Assembly (NCBI RefSeq): GCF_002584535.1
Contig: NZ_NUOT01000044.1
Coordinates: 58,328 to 122,327 of the forward strand
Length of the DNA: 64,000 nt
Origin: Bacillus cereus
GTDB lineage: Bacteria > Bacillota > Bacilli > Bacillales > Bacillaceae_G
Direction: 5' to 3'
The notes under the pieces: model-generated
Database searches by the model: none
Told to the model about the DNA's origin: nothing
Seen by the model: the letters and a program-made list of their open reading frames with translations, nothing else
Shown here: piece by piece, positions 26,752 through 35,510 of the stretch
How positions within the stretch are numbered: position 1 is the first letter of the stretch
Layout of the letters: each line of letters starts with the position of its first letter
Translations under genes and position numbers: made by a program

Positions 26752-27213
26752 ATGATTAGTCAATCCACGTTATTTTTATTCATACTTCTTATTATTGGAC
26801 TTATTGCTAAAAATCAATCACTCACTGTAGCAGTTGGTGTTTTATTTTTATTAAAGTGGACGTTTTTAGGAGATAAGATTCTACCATATCTACAAACAAA
26901 AGGAATTAATCTTGGTGTAACGGTAATTACGATTGCGGTTCTTGTTCCAATAGCTACGGGTGAAATCGGATTTAAGCAGTTGAGTGAAGCGGCTAAATCT
27001 TATTACGCATGGATTGCTTTAGCGTCAGGAATAGCGGTCGCTCTCTTGGCAAAAGGAGGAGTACAGTTATTAACGAGTGATCCTCATATTACAACTGCGC
27101 TCGTATTTGGAACAATTATAGCAGTTGCGTTGTTTAATGGAGTCGCTGTAGGACCATTAATTGGAGCGGGAATTGCGTATGCGGTGATGAACATTATACA
27201 AATGTTTAAGTGA
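26752..27213 (+). CDS. ytwI: DUF441/UPF0756 membrane protein
   Basis: A 153-residue protein with four to five transmembrane segments, matching YtwI/UPF0756. The ATG at 26752 follows aaaggaagtg; the longer frame from 26680 has no site. Gly/Ala/Val-rich helices (ITIAVLVPIATGEIG, TTALVFGTIIAVALFNG) suggest a compact membrane bundle. Function unknown; gene order matches B. subtilis upstream of citZ. Confidence 0.9.
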   Translation: MISQSTLFLFILLIIGLIAKNQSLTVAVGVLFLLKWTFLGDKILPYLQTKGINLGVTVITIAVLVPIATGEIGFKQLSEAAKSYYAWIALASGIAVALLAKGGVQLLTSDPHITTALVFGTIIAVALFNGVAVGPLIGAGIAYAVMNIIQMFK

Positions 27214-27336
27214 AAAATTTTATTGTAATATAAATTTTTTGAATTCTTTCCATTCACAAAAGTCAGATAATTGTTTATAATGTAATTAGAAAACTTTTCA
27301 AAGGTTACATAGCAGCGAAGACTTACACCAGATAAA

Positions 27337-27388
27337 ATAAAAACAACATAAAACAATTTTTACTGATGTTGTTTTATGTTGTTTTTAT
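27337..27388. terminator. Strong bidirectional terminator upstream of citZ
   Basis: Perfect 20-bp arms (ataaaaacaacataaaacaa) with a 12-base loop. It is about 125 bases after the ytwI stop and insulates citZ. Confidence 0.85.
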
Positions 27389-27408
27389 CATAAACTCTTC
27401 GAAACTAG

Positions 27409-27549
27409 TTTTCCTCACCATCTGTTGTTCTAAGCGTGAGGATTCGAGGAGAAACTCACGCTCATGCTTTACAACAAGCAATGGAACTACAAGATGGGAA
27501 CATCACAGCAAATTTGCATGATCGTGCATTTTGCTTGCCTAAAGAGTGA
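27409..27549 (+). pseudogene. Possible coding relic between ytwI and citZ
   Basis: A 46-codon frame open from 27409 to a stop at 27547 reads VVLSVRIRGETHAHALQQAM then ELQDGNITANLHDRAFCLPK E. Its composition (Gly, His, Ala, Gln) is unlike the AT-rich random frames around it, yet there is no start codon with ribosome binding site. It may be the 3' end of a lost gene. Family unknown. Confidence 0.25.
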
Positions 27550-27633
27550 ACGGGCGTTCATAATTTATATGGGGAAGCAAACAAATATAAGGGAGCAAGG
27601 TTGGGAGAATTTTCAGAAAAAGGAGAGAGTGTA

Positions 27634-28749
27634 ATGACTGTTATTCGAGGTTTAGAAGGGGTAGTAGCAACAACATCATCCGTGAGTTCTATTATTGACG
27701 ATACATTAACGTATGTTGGGTATAATATTGATGATTTAGCGGAAAACGCTACGTTTGAAGAAGTGGTATACTTACTGTGGCATCGTAAACTTCCTAATGA
27801 AGAGGAATTAAATGAGTTAAAAGAATCTTTATCGGAATATTCTAAAGTTCCAAGTGAGATTTTATCATATTTAAAACAAGTAGATTTAAAGATTGCACAT
27901 CCGATGTCAGTTTTACGAACAGCGATTTCCATGTTATCATTATACGATGAGAGTGCTGAATTAATGGATGAGAAGTCCAATTATTTGAAAGCGGTTAAAT
28001 TACAGGCTCAAGTAGGTACTCTTGTTGCAGCATATGCAAGAATTCGTAAAGGTTTAGAAGTTGTTGAGCCACGAAAAGATCTATCATTAGCTGCAAACTT
28101 TATCTATATGTTAAATGACCGCGAACCAAATGAAGTAGAAATCGAAGCTTTTGATAAGGCGCTTGTGCTTCATGCGGATCATGAATTAAATGCTTCTACA
28201 TTTACAGCACGTGTTTGTGTTGCGACGCTTTCAGATGTATATTCTGGAATTACAGCAGCAATTGGTGCTTTAAAAGGACCTCTTCATGGCGGTGCGAACG
28301 AAAATGTAATGAAGATGTTAAAAGAGATTGGTGAAGAAGAAAATGTAGAGTCCTATATTCATAACGCACTTCAAAATAAAGTTAAGATTATGGGATTTGG
28401 CCATCGCGTATATGAAAATGGTGACCCACGTGCGAAACATTTACGTGAAATGTCTAAGAGATTATGCGTGCTTTTAGGAGAAGAGAAATGGTATAATATG
28501 TCTATCAAAATCGAAGACATTGTCACAAAAGAAAAAGGTCTTCCACCAAATGTCGATTTCTATTCTGCTTCTGTTTACCATTGTTTAGGAATTGATCATG
28601 ATTTATTTACACCAATCTTTGCGATTAGTCGTATGTCAGGTTGGTTAGCTCATATTTTAGAGCAATATGAAAACAACCGTTTAATCCGTCCGCGTGCTGA
28701 TTATAATGGACCAACGCATCAACGTTATATCCCATTAGCGCAACGATAA
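27634..28749 (+). CDS. citZ: Citrate synthase
   Basis: A 371-residue type I short citrate synthase that condenses oxaloacetate and acetyl-CoA. Catalytic segments visible: LHGGANE (His), GFGHRVYENGDPRAK (His) and NVDFYSASVYH (Asp). ATG at 27634 after aaaggagagagtg is preferred over the longer TTG-led frame. It opens the citZ-icd-mdh TCA cluster. Confidence 0.97.
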   Translation: MTVIRGLEGVVATTSSVSSIIDDTLTYVGYNIDDLAENATFEEVVYLLWHRKLPNEEELNELKESLSEYSKVPSEILSYLKQVDLKIAHPMSVLRTAISMLSLYDESAELMDEKSNYLKAVKLQAQVGTLVAAYARIRKGLEVVEPRKDLSLAANFIYMLNDREPNEVEIEAFDKALVLHADHELNASTFTARVCVATLSDVYSGITAAIGALKGPLHGGANENVMKMLKEIGEEENVESYIHNALQNKVKIMGFGHRVYENGDPRAKHLREMSKRLCVLLGEEKWYNMSIKIEDIVTKEKGLPPNVDFYSASVYHCLGIDHDLFTPIFAISRMSGWLAHILEQYENNRLIRPRADYNGPTHQRYIPLAQR

Positions 28750-28848
28750 TTTAAAAACACTATTTTGATAGTGTAAATACACTTTCAAAAGTCTGATTTT
28801 TTTGCAAAGATGTAATGATTGGAATATTTTAATTTGACTAACGGTTTG

Positions 28849-28873
28849 AACTGAGGGTTTTATTCCCTCAGTT
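28849..28873 (+). terminator. Hairpin between citZ and icd
   Basis: Perfect 9-bp arms aactgaggg / ccctcagtt with a seven-base loop. The T-run after it is weak, so it may only attenuate transcription or stabilise the citZ mRNA end. Confidence 0.5.
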
Positions 28874-28910
28874 TCATACATATGAAATTTCAAACATGGG
28901 GGTTATCACA

Positions 28911-30203
28911 GTGACGACAGGAGAAAAAATTACTGTAACGAATGGTGTTATGAATGTACCGAACAATCCAATTATTCCTTTTATTGAAGGAGATGGAATT
29001 GGACCAGATATTTGGGCAGCAGCATCTCGTGTATTAGAAGCGGCTGTTGAAAAAGCTTATGATGGTGAGAAGAAAATCGTTTGGAAAGAAGTGCTTGCAG
29101 GGGAAAAAGCATTCAACCAAACAGGTGAATGGTTACCAGAAGAGACGTTAAATGAGATCCGTGAATACTTGATTGCAATTAAAGGCCCACTTACAACTCC
29201 TGTTGGTGGTGGTATCCGTTCTCTAAACGTAGCACTTCGTCAAGAATTAGATTTATACGTATGTTTACGTCCAGTTCGTTATTTTGAAGGTGTTCCTTCA
29301 CCTGTAAAACGTCCGGAAGATACTGATATGGTAATTTTCCGTGAAAATACAGAAGACATTTATGCTGGTATTGAATATGCACAAGGATCTCCAGAAGCGC
29401 AAAAAGTGCTTGAGTTCTTAAAAGAAACAATGGGTGTAAATAAAATTCGCTTCCCAGAAACATCAGGAATTGGTATTAAACCAATTTCAGAAGAAGGGAC
29501 AAAGCGTCTTGTTCGTGCTGCGATTCAATATGCAATTAACGAAAAACGCTCTTCTGTTACATTAGTTCATAAAGGAAACATTATGAAATTTACAGAAGGT
29601 GCTTTCAAAAACTGGGGTTATGAAGTAGCGGAACAAGAATTCAGTGATAAAGTATTTACTTGGGCTGAATATGACCGCATTGTTGAAAAAGATGGTAAAG
29701 ATGCAGCGAATAAAGCGATGGCAGCAGCTGAAGAAGCTGGCAAAATCATCGTTAAAGATTCTATTGCAGATATCTTCTTACAACAAATTTTAACACGTCC
29801 ACGTGAGTTCGATGTTGTTGCAACAATGAACTTAAATGGCGATTATATTTCTGATGCACTTGCAGCACAAGTAGGTGGCATTGGTATTGCACCTGGTGCA
29901 AACATTAACTATGTTACTGGGCATGCTATTTTTGAAGCTACACATGGTACAGCTCCAAAATATGCAGGTTTAGATAAAGTAAATCCATCTTCTGTCCTTC
30001 TTTCAGGAGTATTATTATTAGAGCATTTAGGATGGAATGAAGCTGCGAAATTAGTAACTGCTTCAGTAGAAAAAACAATTGCTTCAAAAGTGGTAACATA
30101 TGACTTCGCACGTCTTATGGATGGTGCAACTGAAGTGAAATGTTCTGAATTTGCTGATGCCCTTATTAATAATATGGACTTAGCGGTAATCAAAAACGCA
30201 TAA
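28911..30203 (+). CDS. icd: Isocitrate dehydrogenase, NADP-dependent
   Basis: A 430-residue NADP-isocitrate dehydrogenase that makes 2-oxoglutarate. It carries [11 protein letters not shown] near the N-terminus, the substrate-binding Ser/Arg region [13 protein letters not shown], the nucleotide/metal segment [15 protein letters not shown] and [12 protein letters not shown] start at 28911 is consistent with ggggttatcac and with the MTTGEKI N-terminus of orthologues. Followed 20 bases later by mdh. Confidence 0.97.
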   Translation: MTTGEKITVTNGVMNVPNNPIIPFIEGDGIGPDIWAAASRVLEAAVEKAYDGEKKIVWKEVLAGEKAFNQTGEWLPEETLNEIREYLIAIKGPLTTPVGGGIRSLNVALRQELDLYVCLRPVRYFEGVPSPVKRPEDTDMVIFRENTEDIYAGIEYAQGSPEAQKVLEFLKETMGVNKIRFPETSGIGIKPISEEGTKRLVRAAIQYAINEKRSSVTLVHKGNIMKFTEGAFKNWGYEVAEQEFSDKVFTWAEYDRIVEKDGKDAANKAMAAAEEAGKIIVKDSIADIFLQQILTRPREFDVVATMNLNGDYISDALAAQVGGIGIAPGANINYVTGHAIFEATHGTAPKYAGLDKVNPSSVLLSGVLLLEHLGWNEAAKLVTASVEKTIASKVVTYDFARLMDGATEVKCSEFADALINNMDLAVIKNA

Positions 30204-30223
30204 TTTAAAGTGAGGGAGAAATT

Positions 30224-31162
30224 ATGACAATCAAACGCAAAAAAGTATCAGTCATCGGTGCAGGATTTACAGGAGCAACAACAGCATTCTTATTAGGACA
30301 AAAAGAGCTTGCAGATGTTGTATTGGTGGACATTCCACAACTGGAAAATCCAACAAAAGGGAAAGCGTTAGATATGTTAGAAGCAAGCCCTATACAAGGT
30401 TTTGACGCTAACATTATCGGCACGTCTGATTACGCAGATACTGCTGATTCTGACGTTGTTGTTATTACAGCGGGTATTGCACGTAAACCAGGTATGAGCC
30501 GTGATGATTTAGTAGCGACAAACTCTAAAATTATGAAAAGTATTACACAAGATATCGTAAAACATTCACCAAACGCAATTATTGTTGTGTTAACAAATCC
30601 AGTTGACGCAATGACATATTCTGTATTTAAAGAAGCTGGATTCCCGAAAGAGCGCGTTATCGGTCAATCTGGTGTATTAGATACAGCTCGTTTTCGTACA
30701 TTCATCGCACAAGAATTAAATCTTTCTGTTAAAGACATTACAGGATTCGTTCTTGGTGGTCACGGTGATGATATGGTACCTCTTGTACGTTATTCTTATG
30801 CAGGCGGTATTCCGTTAGAAACATTAATTCCAAAAGAGCGCTTAGATGCAATCGTAGAACGTACGCGTAAAGGCGGCGGTGAAATTGTAAGTTTACTAGG
30901 AAACGGTAGTGCATACTACGCACCAGCTGCTTCTTTAGTTGAAATGACTGAAGCGATCTTAAAAGATCAACGCCGCGTATTACCGGCTATCGCATACCTT
31001 GAAGGTGAATATGGATATAGTGACCTTTACCTAGGTGTACCAGTAATTCTAGGTGGTAACGGAATTGAAAAAATTATCGAATTAGAACTTCGTGAAGAAG
31101 AAAAAGAAGCGTTAGATCGTTCAGTAGAATCTGTACGTAACGTTATGAAAGTTCTTGTTTAA
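30224..31162 (+). CDS. mdh: Malate dehydrogenase
   Basis: A 312-residue LDH-like malate dehydrogenase that oxidises malate to oxaloacetate. The Rossmann motif [10 protein letters not shown], the Asp of the NAD ribose site (VVLVDIP), mobile-loop arginines ([11 protein letters not shown]), VLDTARFR and catalytic His in GGHGDDMVP are present. Ribosome binding site gtgagggagaaatt. Last gene of the citZ-icd-mdh cluster. Confidence 0.98.
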   Translation: MTIKRKKVSVIGAGFTGATTAFLLGQKELADVVLVDIPQLENPTKGKALDMLEASPIQGFDANIIGTSDYADTADSDVVVITAGIARKPGMSRDDLVATNSKIMKSITQDIVKHSPNAIIVVLTNPVDAMTYSVFKEAGFPKERVIGQSGVLDTARFRTFIAQELNLSVKDITGFVLGGHGDDMVPLVRYSYAGGIPLETLIPKERLDAIVERTRKGGGEIVSLLGNGSAYYAPAASLVEMTEAILKDQRRVLPAIAYLEGEYGYSDLYLGVPVILGGNGIEKIIELELREEEKEALDRSVESVRNVMKVLV

Positions 31163-31175
31163 TACAAAATATATG

Positions 31176-31212
31176 GTAGAAAAAGATTCGGACTCCGAAT
31201 CTTTTTCTACTA
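31176..31212 (+). terminator. Terminator of citZ-icd-mdh
   Basis: Arms gtagaaaaagattcgg / ccgaatctttttctac, nearly perfect. Confidence 0.92.
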
Positions 31213-31377
31213 TTTAGAGTATTATTTTTTTAAAATAACATGAAAACGCTATCATTAATTGTATCCTACAATGGAAACATAGACTTATAATATACAGTGC
31301 CCTCATTATAGTAGCGCTTCGGATAATATATTGCTTTTGGTAGGATAATAAAATAAAACTTGGAGGGGGATTGTAAC

Positions 31378-31851
31378 ATGTTAAAGAAAAAAATTCAAAT
31401 TGGTCGTCGAATGGATGAGATTACAGTAGGAGAAAAGTTATCTATCACTGAAAAAATTGAGGATAAAGATCTATTATTGTATTTAGGATTAACAAATGAT
31501 TCCAATCCGTTATATATCCAGCATGATTATGCATCCCAAACTCCGTATGAAAAGCCAATTGTACCAAGCATTATGTTAACGGGTATAATTACAACGGCAG
31601 TTACAAAATATTTACCAGGTCCAGGTAGTCATGTTGTTAGGAAAGATCTAACTTTTGTGAAACCAGTTCATCATTATGAAACATTGCAAATTCATTTTGA
31701 AGTTGTAGCGGTTTCGGAGGAAGAACATACAATTGATATGCGTGTATTCGCTTATGATGAAAATGAAGAAGTAGTTGTAAAGGGTGTATTAACGGTAGCA
31801 CCGCCTTACAAATCGGCTTCTATTTTAGAAAAAGCATTAGATAATTTTTAA
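31378..31851 (+). CDS. MaoC-like hotdog-fold protein
   Basis: A 157-residue single-hotdog protein of the MaoC/R-specific enoyl-CoA hydratase group. The hydratase signature region reads LTNDSNPLYIQHDYA: Asp and Asn are kept but the catalytic His (NPxH) is Tyr. The C-terminal beta strands (TFVKPVHHYETLQIHFEV) resemble the acyl-CoA-binding part. ATG at 31378 follows ggagggggattg. It may hydrate or bind acyl chains or work as a non-catalytic partner. It is a separate unit between mdh and phoP. Confidence 0.85.
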   Translation: MLKKKIQIGRRMDEITVGEKLSITEKIEDKDLLLYLGLTNDSNPLYIQHDYASQTPYEKPIVPSIMLTGIITTAVTKYLPGPGSHVVRKDLTFVKPVHHYETLQIHFEVVAVSEEEHTIDMRVFAYDENEEVVVKGVLTVAPPYKSASILEKALDNF

Positions 31852-31872
31852 TAATGAGTTCGTGTGTAATAA

Positions 31873-31914
31873 AAAATCGTACTAATCTATCATATGATAG
31901 ATTAGTACGATTTT
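31873..31914. terminator. Perfect 42-base palindrome, bidirectional terminator
   Basis: Arms of 21 bp (aaaatcgtactaatctatcat) with no loop bases beyond the centre, flanked by A- and T-rich ends. It separates the MaoC-like gene from the converging 46-residue gene. Confidence 0.85.
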
Positions 31915-31923
31915 AAGTATAAC

Positions 31924-32064
31924 TTAACTGAAAAAACCTTCTACAAACCCTTCTGAGAAATCAACGATGCTAGTTTGTAATGTTCCCCAGTTTGAAAAGC
32001 AGACAGTAAAACCAACTACAAATAATAAAGTGAAGCCAAGTAGTACCCATTTTTTGCGATTCAT
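31924..32064 (-). CDS. 46-residue single-span membrane peptide
   Basis: A short reverse-strand gene: MNRKKWVLLGFTLLFVVGFT then a 26-residue tail containing NWGTLQTSIVDFSEGFVEGF. It has a typical basic-plus-hydrophobic N-terminus (one membrane helix) and a clear ribosome binding site (agaggggaatt) eight bases before ATG. Its stop lies ten bases from a strong terminator. Function unknown. Confidence 0.7.
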   Translation of the reverse strand: MNRKKWVLLGFTLLFVVGFTVCFSNWGTLQTSIVDFSEGFVEGFFS

Positions 32065-32161
32065 TTTGAATTCCCCTCTTAATTTATGAATCTTTATGTC
32101 CGAATTTAATAATGTTAATTGTTACATTTTAAGGAGAGAGAAGTCAAGTGGGTATCTGTCT

Positions 32162-32485
32162 TTAACCACGTGGCCAAAGAATAATAAACACACCAATAAG
32201 GCAAACCGCTGCACCAGCCCAATCGAACAAATCAGGTGTTTTCTTATCAATCATCCATCCCCATAGTAAACTCATTACAATAAACACGCCGCCGTAAGCT
32301 GCGTATATACGGCCGAAACTAGAAAATACTTGGAATGTTGCAATTACGCCGTATAAGCATAAAATGATCCCGCCAATTAGGCCAAACCAAATGGAACCGC
32401 CTTCTCTTATCCATTTCCAGATGAGGTATCCACCACCAATTTCAGCTAGTCCGGCAAGAATGAAAATAACAGCTGCTTTAAACAT
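32162..32485 (-). CDS. YnfA/UPF0060 family membrane protein
   Basis: A 107-residue protein with four transmembrane helices, matching the UPF0060 (YnfA) family of small multidrug-resistance-like proteins: [16 protein letters not shown] in helix 1, [12 protein letters not shown] in helix 3 and the terminal VFIILWPRG. The family's transport role is not established. Divergent from phoP. Confidence 0.93.
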   Translation of the reverse strand: MFKAAVIFILAGLAEIGGGYLIWKWIREGGSIWFGLIGGIILCLYGVIATFQVFSSFGRIYAAYGGVFIVMSLLWGWMIDKKTPDLFDWAGAAVCLIGVFIILWPRG

Positions 32486-32656
32486 GAATATGTACCATCG
32501 CTTTCTATTAGATATATTTTCCTGTATAACTATAGTACAATCAAACTTAGTGAATAGACAATTCTATTGAGAGGGGAATTGTTTTCTAGTATGATGAGAA
32601 TAACGGGGAAATACTAGGATGAAGAAGGTTTCAAGTCTATAACTTGGAGGAAGAGA

Positions 32657-33373
32657 ATGAGTAATAGAATTTTAGTTGTTGATGATGAGGAGTTTATTTT
32701 AACTTTAATTGAATTTAATTTGCAGCAAGCAGGATTTGAAGTCATAACAGCAATGGATGGCGAAGTGGCACTGCATAAAGCGACAACTGAACGTCCAGAC
32801 CTGATCATATTAGATTTAATGCTTCCGAAAATGGATGGTATGGAAGTGTGTAAAGAATTACGTTTACAGCGTATTATGACACCTATTTTAATGTTAACAG
32901 CGAAAGATGATGAATTTGATAAGGTGTTAGGTCTTGAGCTTGGGGCAGATGATTATATGACAAAGCCGTTTAGTCCGAGGGAAGTTGTTGCTCGTGTGAA
33001 GGCAATTTTACGTCGTACGAAATTGCAAGAAGAACAAGTTCCAGAAGTGCAGGATGAAAATAGCATTATGATTACTGATTTAAAAATTTTACCTGAGTTT
33101 TACGAGGCGTATTTCCAGGGGGAAAAGCTAGAGCTAACGCCGAAAGAATTTGAGCTACTTGTATATTTAGCAAAAAATAAGGGCCGTGTGTTAACACGTG
33201 ATCAGTTACTAAGTGCTGTATGGAACTATGATTTTGCTGGAGATACAAGAATCGTCGATGTTCATATTAGTCATTTACGAGATAAAATTGAAAAGAATAC
33301 GAAAAAGCCAGCATACATTAAAACAATTCGTGGATTAGGTTATAAATTAGAGGAGCCAAAGGGGGATGAATAA
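32657..33373 (+). CDS. phoP: Phosphate-regulon response regulator PhoP
   Basis: A 238-residue OmpR-family regulator with a receiver domain (1-120; phosphorylated Asp53 in ILDLMLP, Lys103 in TKPF) and a C-terminal winged helix (about 140-233). In Bacillus it activates phosphate uptake and represses teichoic-acid synthesis under phosphate starvation. Ribosome binding site cttggagg. It overlaps phoR by eight bases. Confidence 0.96.
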   Translation: MSNRILVVDDEEFILTLIEFNLQQAGFEVITAMDGEVALHKATTERPDLIILDLMLPKMDGMEVCKELRLQRIMTPILMLTAKDDEFDKVLGLELGADDYMTKPFSPREVVARVKAILRRTKLQEEQVPEVQDENSIMITDLKILPEFYEAYFQGEKLELTPKEFELLVYLAKNKGRVLTRDQLLSAVWNYDFAGDTRIVDVHISHLRDKIEKNTKKPAYIKTIRGLGYKLEEPKGDE

Positions 33374-35129
33374 ATTCCGCTCGAGGCTTCTCTTTACATT
33401 TGTTTCTCTGATTATTCTTATTTTAGTTGGACTAGGGGTACTGCTCGAAACGGTGTTTGAGAACTACTATATTGATCACGCGAAAGAAAGAACAGTAAAA
33501 GAGACAAGATATGTTGCTTCATTGGTAGAGGTAGAAGGCATTGATCGCGTTTTAAAAAAGCCAAACATATTTGAGCAATTTGAAGAGCAAGTTCCTGTTT
33601 CAATTATATTTGTTGATGAAGAGAAGAAGGTCAAATATAGTAACAGCAAAGAATCTGTATTTAGTCAAGCAACAATTGAGGAACTTTCCTCTGAAACAGC
33701 AAAACAAAAAAATAGAGTGATTACGAAGGAAACAAGTGATAACAATGTATTTTATCATGCAGTGTTTGTTCAAGATACAGAGGGGAAACAAGGGTATATC
33801 ATTATAAAGAGTACAATAGCTCCTTTGCAAGATGTTCACCAAAAAACGTGGGGATTATTAATTATAGGATTTGTGATTGCTTGTCTTGTTGTTGTTTTTC
33901 TTGGTGTGAAAATTACAGGTCAATATATTCGTCCGATAGAGTCTGTTACGAAAGTAGCGATTGAATTAGCGAAGGGGAATTATAAGGCACGTGCTTATGA
34001 AAGTCATTCAGATGAAACTGGGATGTTAAGTAAGGCAATTAATATTTTAGCGCGTAATTTACAAGAAATGACGTTAGAGCAAGAAATGCAACAAGATCGT
34101 TTACATACACTGATTGAAAATATGGGAAGCGGTATGATTTTAATTGATAGCCGCGGCTATATAAGTCTTGTGAACCGCTCGTATAAAGAGATTTTTCATG
34201 TAACGGATGAAGAATATTTAGATCGCTTATACTATGAAGCGTTTCTTCATGCAGAAATCATTGAACTTGTGGAAGAAATTTTTATGACAGAAGTAAAAGT
34301 GCGGAAGCAAATGCTGCTGCCACTTAGTATTGAAAGAAAACATTTTGAAGTATATGGCGCGCCGATTATCGGGACGAATCATGAGTGGAAAGGGATTGTT
34401 CTTGTATTCCACGATATAACAGAACTAAAGAAACTAGAGCAAATGCGAAAAGACTTTTTAGCGAATGTTTCCCATGAACTAAAAACGCCAATTACTTCTA
34501 TTAAAGGATTTTCTGAAACACTACTTGATGGAGCGATGGAAAATCAACAGTTTTGTGAGCATTTTTTACACATTATTTTAAAGGAAAGCGAACGTATGCA
34601 AGGCTTAATCGAAGACTTGTTGGATCTATCAAAGATTGAACAACAAGGCTTTAAGCTAAATATGGGTACCGTTGATATAAAAGGATTACTGGAAGAAATT
34701 CAAATGGTACTAGATAAAAAGTCACAAGATAAAGATATTATTTTACAAGTGGACATTAACAAGTCAGTTTTTGTTATTGGGGATTCTAGTCGGTTGAAGC
34801 AAATCTTTATCAATTTAATTAACAATGCAATTCTGTATACACCTTCTGGAGGTACTGTATCTGTTAAGTTGTTTGAAGATGATCATAGTGTATATATCAA
34901 AGTGTCTGATACAGGAATTGGGATTAGTAAAGAGGAAATTCCACGTATTTTTGAACGTTTTTATCGGGTAGATAAAGCAAGAAGTCGAAACACAGGCGGG
35001 ACAGGGCTTGGATTATCGATTGTAAAACATTTAGTAGAAGCGCATCATGGGACAGTTACTGTAGAGAGTGAAGTAGGAGAAGGAACAACATTTACAGTAA
35101 CCTTGCAAAAAGTCGCTTTAGGGAAATGA
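33366..35129 (+). CDS. phoR: Phosphate-regulon sensor histidine kinase PhoR
   Basis: A 587-residue sensor kinase with transmembrane helices at about 8-28 and 158-180, an extracytoplasmic PAS-like domain between them, HAMP (about 180-235), cytoplasmic PAS (about 240-350), HisKA with phosphorylated His370 (NVSHELKTP) and HATPase (about 475-585). It phosphorylates PhoP. ATG overlaps the end of phoP (gatgaataa), typical of a two-component operon. Confidence 0.96.
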   Translation: MNKFRSRLLFTFVSLIILILVGLGVLLETVFENYYIDHAKERTVKETRYVASLVEVEGIDRVLKKPNIFEQFEEQVPVSIIFVDEEKKVKYSNSKESVFSQATIEELSSETAKQKNRVITKETSDNNVFYHAVFVQDTEGKQGYIIIKSTIAPLQDVHQKTWGLLIIGFVIACLVVVFLGVKITGQYIRPIESVTKVAIELAKGNYKARAYESHSDETGMLSKAINILARNLQEMTLEQEMQQDRLHTLIENMGSGMILIDSRGYISLVNRSYKEIFHVTDEEYLDRLYYEAFLHAEIIELVEEIFMTEVKVRKQMLLPLSIERKHFEVYGAPIIGTNHEWKGIVLVFHDITELKKLEQMRKDFLANVSHELKTPITSIKGFSETLLDGAMENQQFCEHFLHIILKESERMQGLIEDLLDLSKIEQQGFKLNMGTVDIKGLLEEIQMVLDKKSQDKDIILQVDINKSVFVIGDSSRLKQIFINLINNAILYTPSGGTVSVKLFEDDHSVYIKVSDTGIGISKEEIPRIFERFYRVDKARSRNTGGTGLGLSIVKHLVEAHHGTVTVESEVGEGTTFTVTLQKVALGK

Positions 35130-35247
35130 GTTTCACATTCCCTTAGATGATGGACATTTACATTATATTAACAATAGCTTCATTAAACATTAATAAAGTC
35201 CTGTTAATATAATAGATGAAAACCCCTTCATCCAAGGAGTAATTTTG

Positions 35248-35274
35248 GACGAGAATAGGTGCTCTATTCTCGTC
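35248..35274 (+). terminator. Hairpin, probable terminator of phoPR
   Basis: Perfect 11-bp arms gacgagaatag / ctattctcgtc with a five-base loop, followed by acttccctttttg. The T-run is imperfect. Confidence 0.65.
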
Positions 35275-35402
35275 ACTTCCCTTTTTGTGAAATTGCTTTA
35301 TGTAACTTTTGTCAAAGTGTTATACGAATAGGATACGGAGATTTCATTCATGAGATATTGTGAAAACATCTCCATTGTATATTAAATATATGTAGTAGGA
35401 AG

Positions 35403-35466
35403 AACCGTTGTTTTTCTTCTCTCTGTTAGTCGTGTTAATATAGAGAGAAGGAAAAGACGGTTTTTT
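35403..35466 (+). terminator. Terminator-like hairpin immediately before polA
   Basis: Arms of about 20 bases (aaccgt..tttttcttctctct and agagagaaggaaaagacggtt, one bulge) around a 16-base loop, followed by six T. It ends 45 bases before the polA start, so polA must be transcribed through it or from a promoter inside/after it; it might be an attenuator. Confidence 0.6.
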
Positions 35467-35510
35467 CTATATAAAAACTCGTTGAAAATTTGTATGAGGA
35501 GGTTTTCGAT

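Noticed and set aside
35157-35215. TTAACA-like words downstream of phoR that could be PhoP boxes
   Set aside because: Spacing (15, 7, 14 bases) does not match the regular 11-base repeat of PhoP sites, and AT-richness produces such words by chance.
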